Origin: Parvibaculum sp963696585
Lineage (GTDB): Bacteria; Pseudomonadota; Alphaproteobacteria; Parvibaculales; Parvibaculaceae
NCBI GenBank assembly: GCA_963696585.1
Contig: CAVOKW010000028.1
Location: 62,001 to 126,000, forward strand
Direction of reading: 5' to 3'
Length of the DNA: 64,000 nt
This document shows, one piece after another, positions 43,953-52,282 of this stretch. The notes under the pieces are model-generated. The model did no database searches and had not been told where the DNA came from. It saw only the letters and a program-made list of their open reading frames with translations. Position 1 is the stretch's first letter, and every line of letters begins with the position of its first letter. The translations under genes were made by a program, and so were the position numbers.

Positions 43953-45878
43953 ATGACCGAAGCCAAGGCGAATGTCATTCCGCTCTCGACACTGAACGAC
44001 CCCTTCGTGCCCGCATCAGCGCGTGACCTGTTGCGCATCGTGATTGTGGGTCATGTGGATCACGGCAAATCGACGCTCGTCGGTCGTCTGTTCCATGACA
44101 CAGGCTCGCTGCCGGATGGCAAGTTCGAGCAGATCAAGGCGACTTGCGAACGGCGCGGCGTGCCCTTTGAATGGGCCTTCCTGATGGATGCGCTGCAAGC
44201 CGAGCGCGACCAGGGCATCACCATCGATACGAGCCAGATCTGGTTCAAGACCGATGCGCGTGATTACACCATCATCGACGCGCCGGGACATAAAGAATTC
44301 CTGAAGAACATGATCACTGGCGCGGCACAATCCGACGCCGCGTTGCTCATCATTGATGCGGCTGAGGGTGTTCGCGAGCAGTCGCGCCGCCATGGCTATC
44401 TTCTGCATCTCTTGGGCATCAAGCAGATTGCCGTTGCCGTCAACAAGATGGACCTCGTCAATTATGACGAGGATCAGTTCAACCTGATCGAGCAGGAATA
44501 TCGCGATTATCTGACTTCGATCGGCGTGACGCCAACATTCGTCATTCCGGTGTCGGCGCGCGAAGGTGACAACATCGTCACCGTTTCCAGGGCGATGAGC
44601 TGGTACAAAGGCCCGACTGTCGTGAAGGCGCTCGACAGCTTCAAGCCCAGTGTTTCGCCAACTGAAGCGGCGCTGCGTTTTCCCGTGCAGGATGTCTACA
44701 AATTCGATTCCCGCCGCATTCTGGCAGGCCGCATCGAGGCCGGTCGCCTGCGTGTAGGCGACGAGCTCCTGTTCTCGCCGTCCAACAAGAAGGCGCGCGT
44801 CAAAAGCATCGAGTATTGGACATCGGTACCGGATCGCGCGGGCCCCACGGAAGCGGAAGCGGGCGAGTCTGTCGGCATCACCCTCGATGAACAGATTTTT
44901 GTCGAGCGCGGCGAACTCATCAGCCATGTCGATCATGCGCCGATTGAGACGGATGTGTTCCGTGCCCGGATTTTCTGGCTTGGCAATGAGCCGATGGAAA
45001 AGGGCAAGAGCTACAAGGTAAAGCTCGGCACACTGGAAGCGCCTGTCACCGTTCAGTCGATCGAACGCATCATCGACACGAGCGATCTGTCGAACGCTTC
45101 GGCCAATCAGGTGGAGAAAAACCAGGTGGCTGAAGTGGTGCTGCGTTCGCGCCGCATGCTGGCCCTTGATGAATTCATCAACCATCCCAAGAGCGGCCGC
45201 TTTGTGCTTGTCGAAAAATATGACATTGCAGGCGGTGGCATCATCTCGATGGAAGGCTATGCCGACCAGCGCGATCTGATCACCTCGCGTTCAAGCAACC
45301 TGACACGTGTGGAACAGGGCATTTCGGACGAAGCGCGCGCCTTCCGCAATGGTCACAAGGGCGGCGTTCTCTGGTTCACGGGCCTTTCGGGTGCGGGCAA
45401 ATCCACCCTCGCCGTGGCGCTGGAGAAGCGTCTCTTTGAAAAGGGCTACAACGTTTATGTGCTCGACGGCGACAATGTACGCCATGGCCTCAATGCCAAT
45501 CTGAGCTTTTCGCCGGAAGATCGTGCCGAGAACATCCGTCGCGTCGGTGAAGTGGCCGCGCTTTTTGAACGCGCCGGCATGATCGCCATCACGTCCTTCA
45601 TCTCGCCCTATCGCTCGGATCGCGATCGCGCCCGCGAGGCGGCTGGTTCCGGCTTCCACGAAATCCATGTGAAGGCCGATGTGGCGACGTGCGAAGCGCG
45701 TGACCCGAAGGGCCTCTACAAAAAGGCCCGTACTGGCGAGATCAAGGAGTTCACAGGCATCTCGGCGCCTTATGAAGCGCCCGATACGCCGGAACTCGTT
45801 ATCGACACGGCTGCCAGTAGCGTTGAGGAATGTGTTGAGCGGCTCGTCAATTACGTCGAGAGCAAATTCAGGGTATAA
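43953..45878 (+). CDS. cysNC: Bifunctional sulfate adenylyltransferase subunit 1/adenylylsulfate kinase
   Basis: A 641-residue fusion. The N-terminal elongation-factor-like GTPase has GHVDHGKS (33-40), DAPGHKEF and NKMD. The C-terminal APS kinase begins near residue 465 with GLSGAGKSTLA (about 477-487) and ends with the FTGISAPYEAP block. CysN energises CysD; the kinase turns APS into PAPS. The same fusion serves as NodQ in rhizobia, where PAPS is used for sulfation, and also in cysteine synthesis. No cysH or sulfotransferase is next to it, so the end use is open. Confidence 0.96.
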   Translation: MTEAKANVIPLSTLNDPFVPASARDLLRIVIVGHVDHGKSTLVGRLFHDTGSLPDGKFEQIKATCERRGVPFEWAFLMDALQAERDQGITIDTSQIWFKTDARDYTIIDAPGHKEFLKNMITGAAQSDAALLIIDAAEGVREQSRRHGYLLHLLGIKQIAVAVNKMDLVNYDEDQFNLIEQEYRDYLTSIGVTPTFVIPVSAREGDNIVTVSRAMSWYKGPTVVKALDSFKPSVSPTEAALRFPVQDVYKFDSRRILAGRIEAGRLRVGDELLFSPSNKKARVKSIEYWTSVPDRAGPTEAEAGESVGITLDEQIFVERGELISHVDHAPIETDVFRARIFWLGNEPMEKGKSYKVKLGTLEAPVTVQSIERIIDTSDLSNASANQVEKNQVAEVVLRSRRMLALDEFINHPKSGRFVLVEKYDIAGGGIISMEGYADQRDLITSRSSNLTRVEQGISDEARAFRNGHKGGVLWFTGLSGAGKSTLAVALEKRLFEKGYNVYVLDGDNVRHGLNANLSFSPEDRAENIRRVGEVAALFERAGMIAITSFISPYRSDRDRAREAAGSGFHEIHVKADVATCEARDPKGLYKKARTGEIKEFTGISAPYEAPDTPELVIDTAASSVEECVERLVNYVESKFRV

Positions 45879-45910
45879 GAAGGCTCCATTGCGACTCGGG
45901 GAGCCTCTGG

Positions 45911-46900
45911 ATGAGCGTGCTTGTGACTGGCGGTGCGGGCTATATTGGCAGCCATACCGTCATTGATCTGATGAATGCGGGAGAGGATGTCAGCGTTATT
46001 GACGACCTCTCGACCGGTTTCGACTGGGCCGTTCAGGTTCCAGACGCGCTTTATATCGGTGACATTGCCGATGAAGCGCTGGTTGCCCGGATTGTTGCCG
46101 AGCGCAAAATTACGGCCGTCATCCATTTCGCCGGGTCCATCGTGGTGCCGGAGTCGGTTGAAAACCCGCTCAAGTATTATCTCAACAACACCGCCAAGAC
46201 CCGCAGTCTGATTGAGGCTTGCGTCAAGGGTGGCGTCGAGCACTTCATCTTTTCGTCGACCGCTGCCGTCTATGGCATGATCGAGACGATGCCGGTGCGC
46301 GAGGATACGCCGCTCAATCCGATCTCGCCTTATGGCCGCTCCAAGCTGATGACCGAATGGATGCTGCGTGATGTATCCATTGCACATCCGATGAGCTTTG
46401 CGGCGCTGCGCTATTTCAACGTGGCGGGCAGCGACCCCAAGGGCCGCACCGGTCAGTCCACGGCGAATGCCACGCATCTCATCAAGGTTGCCTGCCAGAC
46501 GGCACTCGGCCAGCGCGACCATATTGATGTTTTCGGTACGGATTATGCGACGCCGGATGGCACCTGCGTCCGCGACTATATCCATGTGAGCGATCTGGCG
46601 GCGGCGCATACAGCCGCGCTGAATTATCTGCGCGCCAACAACAAGAGCATCATCGCCAATGCCGGTTATGGCCATGGCTTTTCGGTGCGCGAGGTGCTGG
46701 CCGCTGTGGAGCGCGTTGCCGGTCATGGCTTTGAGATTCGCGAGGCACCGCGCCGTCCGGGCGACCCGGCTGCCATTGTTTCAGACCCGACGCTCATCAA
46801 GACGAGCTTTGGCTGGAAACCGGCCTATGACGACCTGGATCTCATCGTCACCCATGCGCTGGCCTGGGAAGAAAAGCTGGCCCTGCGTAACCGGCGTTAA
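45911..46900 (+). CDS. galE: UDP-glucose 4-epimerase
   Basis: A 329-residue short-chain dehydrogenase-type epimerase. The NAD motif GGAGYIGSH is at residues 7-15. The catalytic Tyr141-x3-Lys145 is in SPYGRSKLM, with Ser/Thr in FSSTAAVYG. It interconverts UDP-glucose and UDP-galactose for envelope polysaccharides. It follows cysNC by 32 bp and precedes glmU, so the run supplies activated sulfate and nucleotide sugars. GAGCCTC before the ATG is a weak ribosome site. Confidence 0.94.
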   Translation: MSVLVTGGAGYIGSHTVIDLMNAGEDVSVIDDLSTGFDWAVQVPDALYIGDIADEALVARIVAERKITAVIHFAGSIVVPESVENPLKYYLNNTAKTRSLIEACVKGGVEHFIFSSTAAVYGMIETMPVREDTPLNPISPYGRSKLMTEWMLRDVSIAHPMSFAALRYFNVAGSDPKGRTGQSTANATHLIKVACQTALGQRDHIDVFGTDYATPDGTCVRDYIHVSDLAAAHTAALNYLRANNKSIIANAGYGHGFSVREVLAAVERVAGHGFEIREAPRRPGDPAAIVSDPTLIKTSFGWKPAYDDLDLIVTHALAWEEKLALRNRR

Positions 46901-46920
46901 TAGGCATCCGGCGTTAACGG

Positions 46921-46966
46921 TTTTGCAGTGCAAGATAGTGAAATAATTATTCATTTCACGGCAAAA
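46921..46966. repeat. Nested inverted repeat between galE and glmU
   Basis: GTGAAAT at 46938-46944 pairs with ATTTCAC at 46953-46959, and an outer TTTTGC at 46921 pairs with GCAAAA ending at 46966. The centre is AT-rich. It could be an operator for glmU or part of a weak terminator for galE. Confidence 0.4.
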
Positions 46967-47028
46967 TCAGACCTGTGCGACCCTCCGCGCCATAACGAGA
47001 AGGCCGGAACGACCGGAATCACAAGAGC

Positions 47029-48390
47029 ATGACTCAAGGCGCCATCACAGCTGTTGTCCTTGCCGCTGGAAAAGGCACGCGCATGAAATCGCGTCTGCCC
47101 AAAGGGCTGCATGCCATCGCCGGTCGTCCCATGATCGGCCATATCCTCGACCGGGTGGCCGGGATGGGTGCGCGGCCTGTGCTGGTTGTTGGTCCGGACA
47201 TGGCGGCTGTCAGCCAGTATGCACGCAGCATCGCGCCCGACACCGGCATTGCCATTCAGCGCGAACAGCTGGGGACAGGCGATGCTGTCAAGGCGGCGGA
47301 AGCGGCCGTTGGCGACAAGAGCGATATTGTCATCGTGATTTTTGGCGACACGCCGCTCGTGCGCAGCGAAACGCTTCGTGAGATGGCGGCCGCCTGCACC
47401 GGCGACACGGCCGTTGTCGTGCTCGGCTTTGAGGCAACTGATCCTGCCGCCTATGGCCGGTTGGTCGTTGATGGCTCAGGTGCTTTGCAGGCCATTGTCG
47501 AACGCAAGGATGCAACGCCCGCCGAATTGGCCATCACGCTTTGCAATGGCGGGGCCATGGCTGTTCGGCGCGCGGATCTTTTCCGGCTGCTCGCAAAACT
47601 CGGTAACAACAATGCCGCGGGCGAATATTATCTGACCGACGTCGTGCAACTGGCGCGCGCCGAAGGTCTTGGCTGTGCTGTCGTGCGCGCGCCGGAAGAA
47701 GATGTGCAGGGCGTCAACAGCCGGGCTGAACTTGCCGTTGTTGAAGCCGTGATGCAGCGACGTCTGCGCCGCAAGGCGATGGAAGAGGGCGCAACGCTTT
47801 CTGATCCTGATACGGTTTATTTTTGCGCCGACACGAAGATCGGACGTGACGTCACCATCGGCCAGCATGTCGTTTTCGGGCCGGGCGTCAGCGTCGCTGA
47901 CAATGTCACCATCAAACCCTTTTGCCATATTGAAGGCACGCAGATTGAAGAAGGGGCGCAGATTGGCCCCTATGCGCGGTTGCGTCCCGGCTCGGTCATT
48001 GGCAAGGACGCGCATATCGGCAATTTCGTTGAAACGAAAAAAGCCATGATCGAAGAAGGCGCGAAGGTCAATCACCTGACCTATATCGGCGATGCGCGCG
48101 TGGGCGCCAAAGCCAATATCGGCGCGGGCACCATCACCTGCAATTATGATGGCTATAACAAGTTTTTCACCGATATCGGCAAGGGGGCCTTTATTGGTTC
48201 CAATTCCTCGCTCATCGCGCCAGTCAAGATTGGCGACGGGGCCTATATCGGGTCCGGTAGCGTCGTGACCAAGGATGTGAGCGGCGATGCGCTTGCTGTC
48301 ACACGTCCGCAGCAGACAGAAAAGCCCGGCTGGGCCGCGCGGTTCCGCGCCGTCAATGAAGCGCGCAAGAAGACAGGTTCGGAAAGCTGA
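47029..48390 (+). CDS. glmU: Bifunctional GlcNAc-1-phosphate uridyltransferase/glucosamine-1-phosphate acetyltransferase
   Basis: A 453-residue GlmU making UDP-GlcNAc for peptidoglycan and lipopolysaccharide. The uridyltransferase motif is LAAGKGTRMKS (residues 11-21), followed by EQLGTGDAV. The C-terminal left-handed beta-helix holds hexapeptide repeats and the acetyltransferase site (NFVETKKAMIEEGAKVNHLTYIGD region). The normal two-domain length is kept. It ends one base before the glmS start. Confidence 0.97.
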   Translation: MTQGAITAVVLAAGKGTRMKSRLPKGLHAIAGRPMIGHILDRVAGMGARPVLVVGPDMAAVSQYARSIAPDTGIAIQREQLGTGDAVKAAEAAVGDKSDIVIVIFGDTPLVRSETLREMAAACTGDTAVVVLGFEATDPAAYGRLVVDGSGALQAIVERKDATPAELAITLCNGGAMAVRRADLFRLLAKLGNNNAAGEYYLTDVVQLARAEGLGCAVVRAPEEDVQGVNSRAELAVVEAVMQRRLRRKAMEEGATLSDPDTVYFCADTKIGRDVTIGQHVVFGPGVSVADNVTIKPFCHIEGTQIEEGAQIGPYARLRPGSVIGKDAHIGNFVETKKAMIEEGAKVNHLTYIGDARVGAKANIGAGTITCNYDGYNKFFTDIGKGAFIGSNSSLIAPVKIGDGAYIGSGSVVTKDVSGDALAVTRPQQTEKPGWAARFRAVNEARKKTGSES

Positions 48391-48391
48391 T

Positions 48392-50215
48392 ATGTGTGGA
48401 ATCGTCGGTGTTGTTGGCAACAGGCAGGCTGCGCCCATCATTGTGGAAGCGCTGAAGCGTCTTGAATATCGTGGCTATGACAGCGCGGGAGTCGCCACCA
48501 TTCATGATGGCGTGATTGATCGACGCCGCGCCCCGGGCAAACTCTTTCATCTTGAATCCCTGCTCGACAGGCAACCGCTGGATGGCTTGATCGGCATTGG
48601 CCACACGCGCTGGGCAACCCATGGTGCGCCGAGCGAGCGAAATGCCCATCCGCATGCGACGGATCGCGTCGCCATTGTGCATAATGGCATCATTGAAAAT
48701 TATCGCGAGCTTCGCGACCGGCTCGCCGCCGGGGGCGCCGTCTTTGTGACGGATACTGACTCCGAAATCGTTGCCCATCTTGTGACGCATTATCTGGACG
48801 AGGGTATGGCGCCGGAAGACGCGACCTTCGCCGCCCTGAAAGAGCTTGAAGGCGCCTTTGCGCTCGGCATCATTTTCAAGGGTCAGGAAGATCTCATCAT
48901 CGGGGCGCGGCGCGGCAGTCCGCTTGCCATCGGCTATGGGGACGGAGCGATGTATCTGGGCTCGGATGCCTTTGCGCTCGCGCCGATGACCAATCGCGTG
49001 GCTTTTCTGGAAGAGGGTGACTGGGCCGTGCTGACGCGACGCGGCGCTGTCATTCATGACAGCGAGGGCCGGGTTGTCGAGCGCAAGGTCAAGATCACCG
49101 ATGTCTCGGCAGCGCTTGTCGACAAGGGCAATCACCGTCACTTCATGGCGAAGGAAATCTTCGAGCAGCCGGAAGTCATCGCACATACGCTGTCGGAATA
49201 TCTCAATCCGGTCGATGAAAAATTGCGCCTGCCGGACTTGCCGGTCGATCTCGCCACCGTTCAGCGCATCACGATTGTGGCCTGCGGCACGGCCTTTTAT
49301 GCGGCCATGGTGGCGAAATACTGGTTTGAACGCTTTGCGCGGATTTCGGTCGAAGTCGATATTGCGTCGGAATTCCGCTATCGCAATGCCGCGCTGCTGC
49401 CCGGCGGGCTGGCGATTTTCATTTCGCAATCGGGCGAAACAGCCGACACGCTGGCCGCGCTTCGTTATTGTGCCGAGCGTGAGCAGAAAACGCTGGCTGT
49501 CGTCAATGTTGTGGAAAGTTCGATTGCGCGGGCCGCTGACGCGATCCTGCCGACCTATGCCGGTCCTGAAATCGGTGTGGCCTCAACCAAGGCCTTTACC
49601 TGTCAGTTGACCACGCTTGCGGTTCTGGCCATTCGTGCCGGGCTTGCCCGTGGCGTGATTGCGCCGGAAGACGAAGCGGGGTTTGTCCGTACCCTGCTTG
49701 AAATACCCCGTCATATGGCTGAGGCGCTGCAATCGGATCGCTCCATACAGACATTAAGCGCCGAGATCTCGCGGGCACGTGACGTGCTTTATCTCGCGCG
49801 GGGACATAATTATCCGATCGCCCTGGAAGGGGCTTTGAAGCTCAAGGAAATTTCCTATATCCATGCCGAAGGCTATGCGGCCGGTGAATTGAAGCACGGC
49901 CCGATTGCGCTGATCGATGAGGACGTACCCGTCGTCGTGATTGCACCTGTCGATGATTTTTTCGACAAAACCATATCCAACATGCAGGAAGTGATCGCGC
50001 GCGGTGGCAAGGTGTTGCTCATCACCGACAAACCCGGTGTTGAGCGTGTCGGCGACAGTGTCTGGTCACATATCACCGTGCCGACGGTTCATCCGCTTAT
50101 TGCGCCGATCATCAATGCAGTTCCCGTTCAGTTGCTGGCTTATCATACGGCCGTCTCGAAAGGCACGGATGTCGATCAGCCGCGCAATCTGGCAAAGTCC
50201 GTGACTGTCGAGTGA
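48392..50215 (+). CDS. glmS: Glutamine--fructose-6-phosphate aminotransferase (isomerizing)
   Basis: A 607-residue enzyme making glucosamine-6-phosphate, the first step toward UDP-GlcNAc. The N-terminal glutaminase starts MCGIVGVVGN with the nucleophile Cys after Met removal. Two SIS sugar-isomerase domains follow (SQSGETADTLAALR in the first) and the C-terminus ends LAKSVTVE. ATG at 48392 is certain. It is one base after glmU, so the two steps are encoded together. No glmS ribozyme-like leader is possible given that spacing. Confidence 0.98.
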   Translation: MCGIVGVVGNRQAAPIIVEALKRLEYRGYDSAGVATIHDGVIDRRRAPGKLFHLESLLDRQPLDGLIGIGHTRWATHGAPSERNAHPHATDRVAIVHNGIIENYRELRDRLAAGGAVFVTDTDSEIVAHLVTHYLDEGMAPEDATFAALKELEGAFALGIIFKGQEDLIIGARRGSPLAIGYGDGAMYLGSDAFALAPMTNRVAFLEEGDWAVLTRRGAVIHDSEGRVVERKVKITDVSAALVDKGNHRHFMAKEIFEQPEVIAHTLSEYLNPVDEKLRLPDLPVDLATVQRITIVACGTAFYAAMVAKYWFERFARISVEVDIASEFRYRNAALLPGGLAIFISQSGETADTLAALRYCAEREQKTLAVVNVVESSIARAADAILPTYAGPEIGVASTKAFTCQLTTLAVLAIRAGLARGVIAPEDEAGFVRTLLEIPRHMAEALQSDRSIQTLSAEISRARDVLYLARGHNYPIALEGALKLKEISYIHAEGYAAGELKHGPIALIDEDVPVVVIAPVDDFFDKTISNMQEVIARGGKVLLITDKPGVERVGDSVWSHITVPTVHPLIAPIINAVPVQLLAYHTAVSKGTDVDQPRNLAKSVTVE

Positions 50216-50422
50216 GCCTTCCAGAAACGACTCCACGACGTGTTTTCCCTGTTCTGTTGGCTATGCGTAACATGCAGCAAGCCACGAGGGTGAATGCTGG
50301 ACCATTGGGCTCAACTCGAACTGCGTGTGCCCTCAAATCACATTGCCGTGCGGCGCGCCGCACTTGGTGCGAAGTCCGCCTGAAATGGCGCCTCATCCGT
50401 CAACGACGAGACTGGCTGCATC
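50216..50422. other. Intergenic DNA after glmS, nothing recognised
   Basis: Part of a 532-bp stretch without a firm gene. A short frame across it has no conserved features. No terminator with a T run is visible after glmS. Confidence 0.5.
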
Positions 50423-50722
50423 ATGAAACGCATCATCATCAGTGCAGCCGACGAAACGTTCCGGGACCCTTTGATTGAGCTCTTATCATCGCTGCATCAA
50501 TGGGACGAGCCTCTGGCGGATGCCATTGGCGTTCTTGATGTCGGGCTCGCCGCGCAATCACTGGCGCAAATTGAACCCCTGGTGTCTCTTCGATCTGGTG
50601 TGCGATTCGCCCTTTTTTCTGCATCAGCCAATTTCGCAAATGCAGCAAATATGCGCTGGCCCTGCAATAATCGCACCCATTCGGACGTAGAACCAGAACG
50701 TGCTAGATTTATGACATTATAA
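50423..50722 (+). pseudogene. Possible N-terminal fragment of a glycosyltransferase-like protein
   Basis: A frame of 99 codons. Residues 1-55 look like a protein start of Rossmann type (MKRIIISAADE, then LIELLSSLH and AIGVLDVGLAAQSLAQIEPL), reminiscent of glycosyltransferases that open with a nucleotide-sugar fold. After about residue 56 the sequence loses that character and ends soon, as if frameshifted or truncated. Base composition also falls to AT-rich toward 50640-50740. It could instead be a real short protein. Confidence 0.35.
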
Positions 50723-50747
50723 ACTCTGCGCAAGGGGAGCGCGGGAT

Positions 50748-51986
50748 ATGCATCAATTGCTGAAATCTGGTCTGATCTGTCTGGCCTTATCGGGCGCGGC
50801 GAGCCTCGTTGTTTTCACGTCACCGGCAATGGCTGAAACGGCCCTGCCAAGTGGCGCAATGAGCGAACTTGAGACCGGCGCCAAGGCGATCGATGACAAG
50901 CGATATGAAGATGCGATAGCAGCCTTTTCAAGGGCGCTGGACAGCGAACAACTTGACGGCGAGGGGCAGGCGCTTGCTCATCACCATCGCGGGATCGCGC
51001 AACAGCGTTCGGGAAAGTATGCGCTTGCCATTGCTGACTATAGCTATGCGATCAATTCCAGACGATTGCCGGACAACGTCCTGGCCCGGACCTACTACAA
51101 TCGCGCGATCGCTTATGGCGAGATGAATGATCCGACCGCGGCTGAAGCCGACTATGACAGGTGCATTGAGGTGGCTCCGACATTCGCTGCCGCCTATCAC
51201 AATCGCGCCAATCTGGAGCGTCGTCGTGGCGCTTATGCCGATGCCATCAGTGACTATAGTTCCGCCGTGATGCGGCTGGCACCGGCAGACCAGAAGCTCT
51301 CACTTTATGGTCGCTCTCTGGCGCGCGAACAATCAGCCGATCTGGAAGGCGCCAAGGCTGATCTGGAAATGGCATTGCGGCTGGACCCATCGTATAAGCT
51401 GGCGCGCGACAAGCTGGCTGAGCTGAACAGGCTCCAGACTGAAAAAACAGCCTCGATCACGCCACCCAAGGTTCTCAGCACAAAAACGGCGCCGACCAAA
51501 AGCGATGTCATCCGGGTGGCATCTGCCGGAGGGTGGGAGACAACCGCAGTGCGCTTTGAAAACGGGACGCCCATACTCAGGCCGCAAGCAACTGCTGAAG
51601 GAAGCGCCCCCGATGTGGGCAACAGGGTCGCGAGCCTGCCGCAGCCGGTTGCAACGCCAAAGATTCCTCTCACGCCGGTGAGTGCTGAACTTAAACCCTC
51701 ACAAGAGGCGATGAACGAGCCTTCTTCCCGTTCATCCGACAAGTATCGGATTCAGCTCGGTGCCTTTCGGAGTGAGGATGGCGCCATGGGGCAATGGCAA
51801 AGCCTGATTGGCAAGGCGCATGACAGTCTGGCGGGGCATGAACCGCAGGTCGAGCGCGCGGATCTGGGAGAGAAGGGCATTTATTATCGCCTCCAGACAA
51901 ACGGCTTCAAAACGGCATCAGAAGCAAAATCGCTCTGCTCCTCGCTTAAAGCGCAAAATCTGGATTGCATTGTCGTTATCCGCTGA
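50748..51986 (+). CDS. Periplasmic TPR-SPOR protein
   Basis: A 412-residue exported protein. The signal peptide ends near AMA at residue 29. Four to five TPR units occupy about 35-215 (pattern AIADYSYAINSRRLPDNVLARTYYNRA is one). A Pro/Thr-rich linker follows, then a C-terminal SPOR domain (about 330-412) with RADLGEKGIYYRL, nearly the same motif as in the protein at 8503. TPR plus SPOR suggests a scaffold that recruits partners to septal peptidoglycan. GGGGAG precedes the ATG. Confidence 0.87.
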   Translation: MHQLLKSGLICLALSGAASLVVFTSPAMAETALPSGAMSELETGAKAIDDKRYEDAIAAFSRALDSEQLDGEGQALAHHHRGIAQQRSGKYALAIADYSYAINSRRLPDNVLARTYYNRAIAYGEMNDPTAAEADYDRCIEVAPTFAAAYHNRANLERRRGAYADAISDYSSAVMRLAPADQKLSLYGRSLAREQSADLEGAKADLEMALRLDPSYKLARDKLAELNRLQTEKTASITPPKVLSTKTAPTKSDVIRVASAGGWETTAVRFENGTPILRPQATAEGSAPDVGNRVASLPQPVATPKIPLTPVSAELKPSQEAMNEPSSRSSDKYRIQLGAFRSEDGAMGQWQSLIGKAHDSLAGHEPQVERADLGEKGIYYRLQTNGFKTASEAKSLCSSLKAQNLDCIVVIR

Positions 51987-52030
51987 CCCGTTCTACGGCT
52001 GCTTGACCCAGCGACAGTGGGGGCTGTGCC

Positions 52031-52207
52031 ATGACAGACGATCATTTCCGCACCACTCCCCTTTTCGACGCGCCCGTGCCGTCGCCCCTTCAATATGCTT
52101 GGCTGAACGGCATCGTCGCGATTGGCGAGGAACGTTTGACGGGAGAAGGCGTCAGCCACCGCATCTTGGTATCGACTGACATGACGGCAAATCGGGAACC
52201 TGCGTGA
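52031..52207 (+). CDS. Putative 58-residue protein
   Basis: An ATG frame with GGGGGC about nine bases upstream, in the 296-bp gap before the HMG-CoA-synthase-like gene. The product is acidic at the start (MTDDHFRTTPLFDAP) with a middle stretch (LQYAWLNGIVAIGEERL) that could fold. Third-codon positions are GC-rich, as in the neighbouring genes. I recognise no family. Protein-coding status is only suggestive. Confidence 0.4.
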   Translation: MTDDHFRTTPLFDAPVPSPLQYAWLNGIVAIGEERLTGEGVSHRILVSTDMTANREPA

Positions 52208-52282
52208 CAGGCTTGTTGTGCCTGGGGCGGGTTCTCCTTTAGAATATACCAAAAGGTAGAAAAAACTGAAGATGAGGAACGA

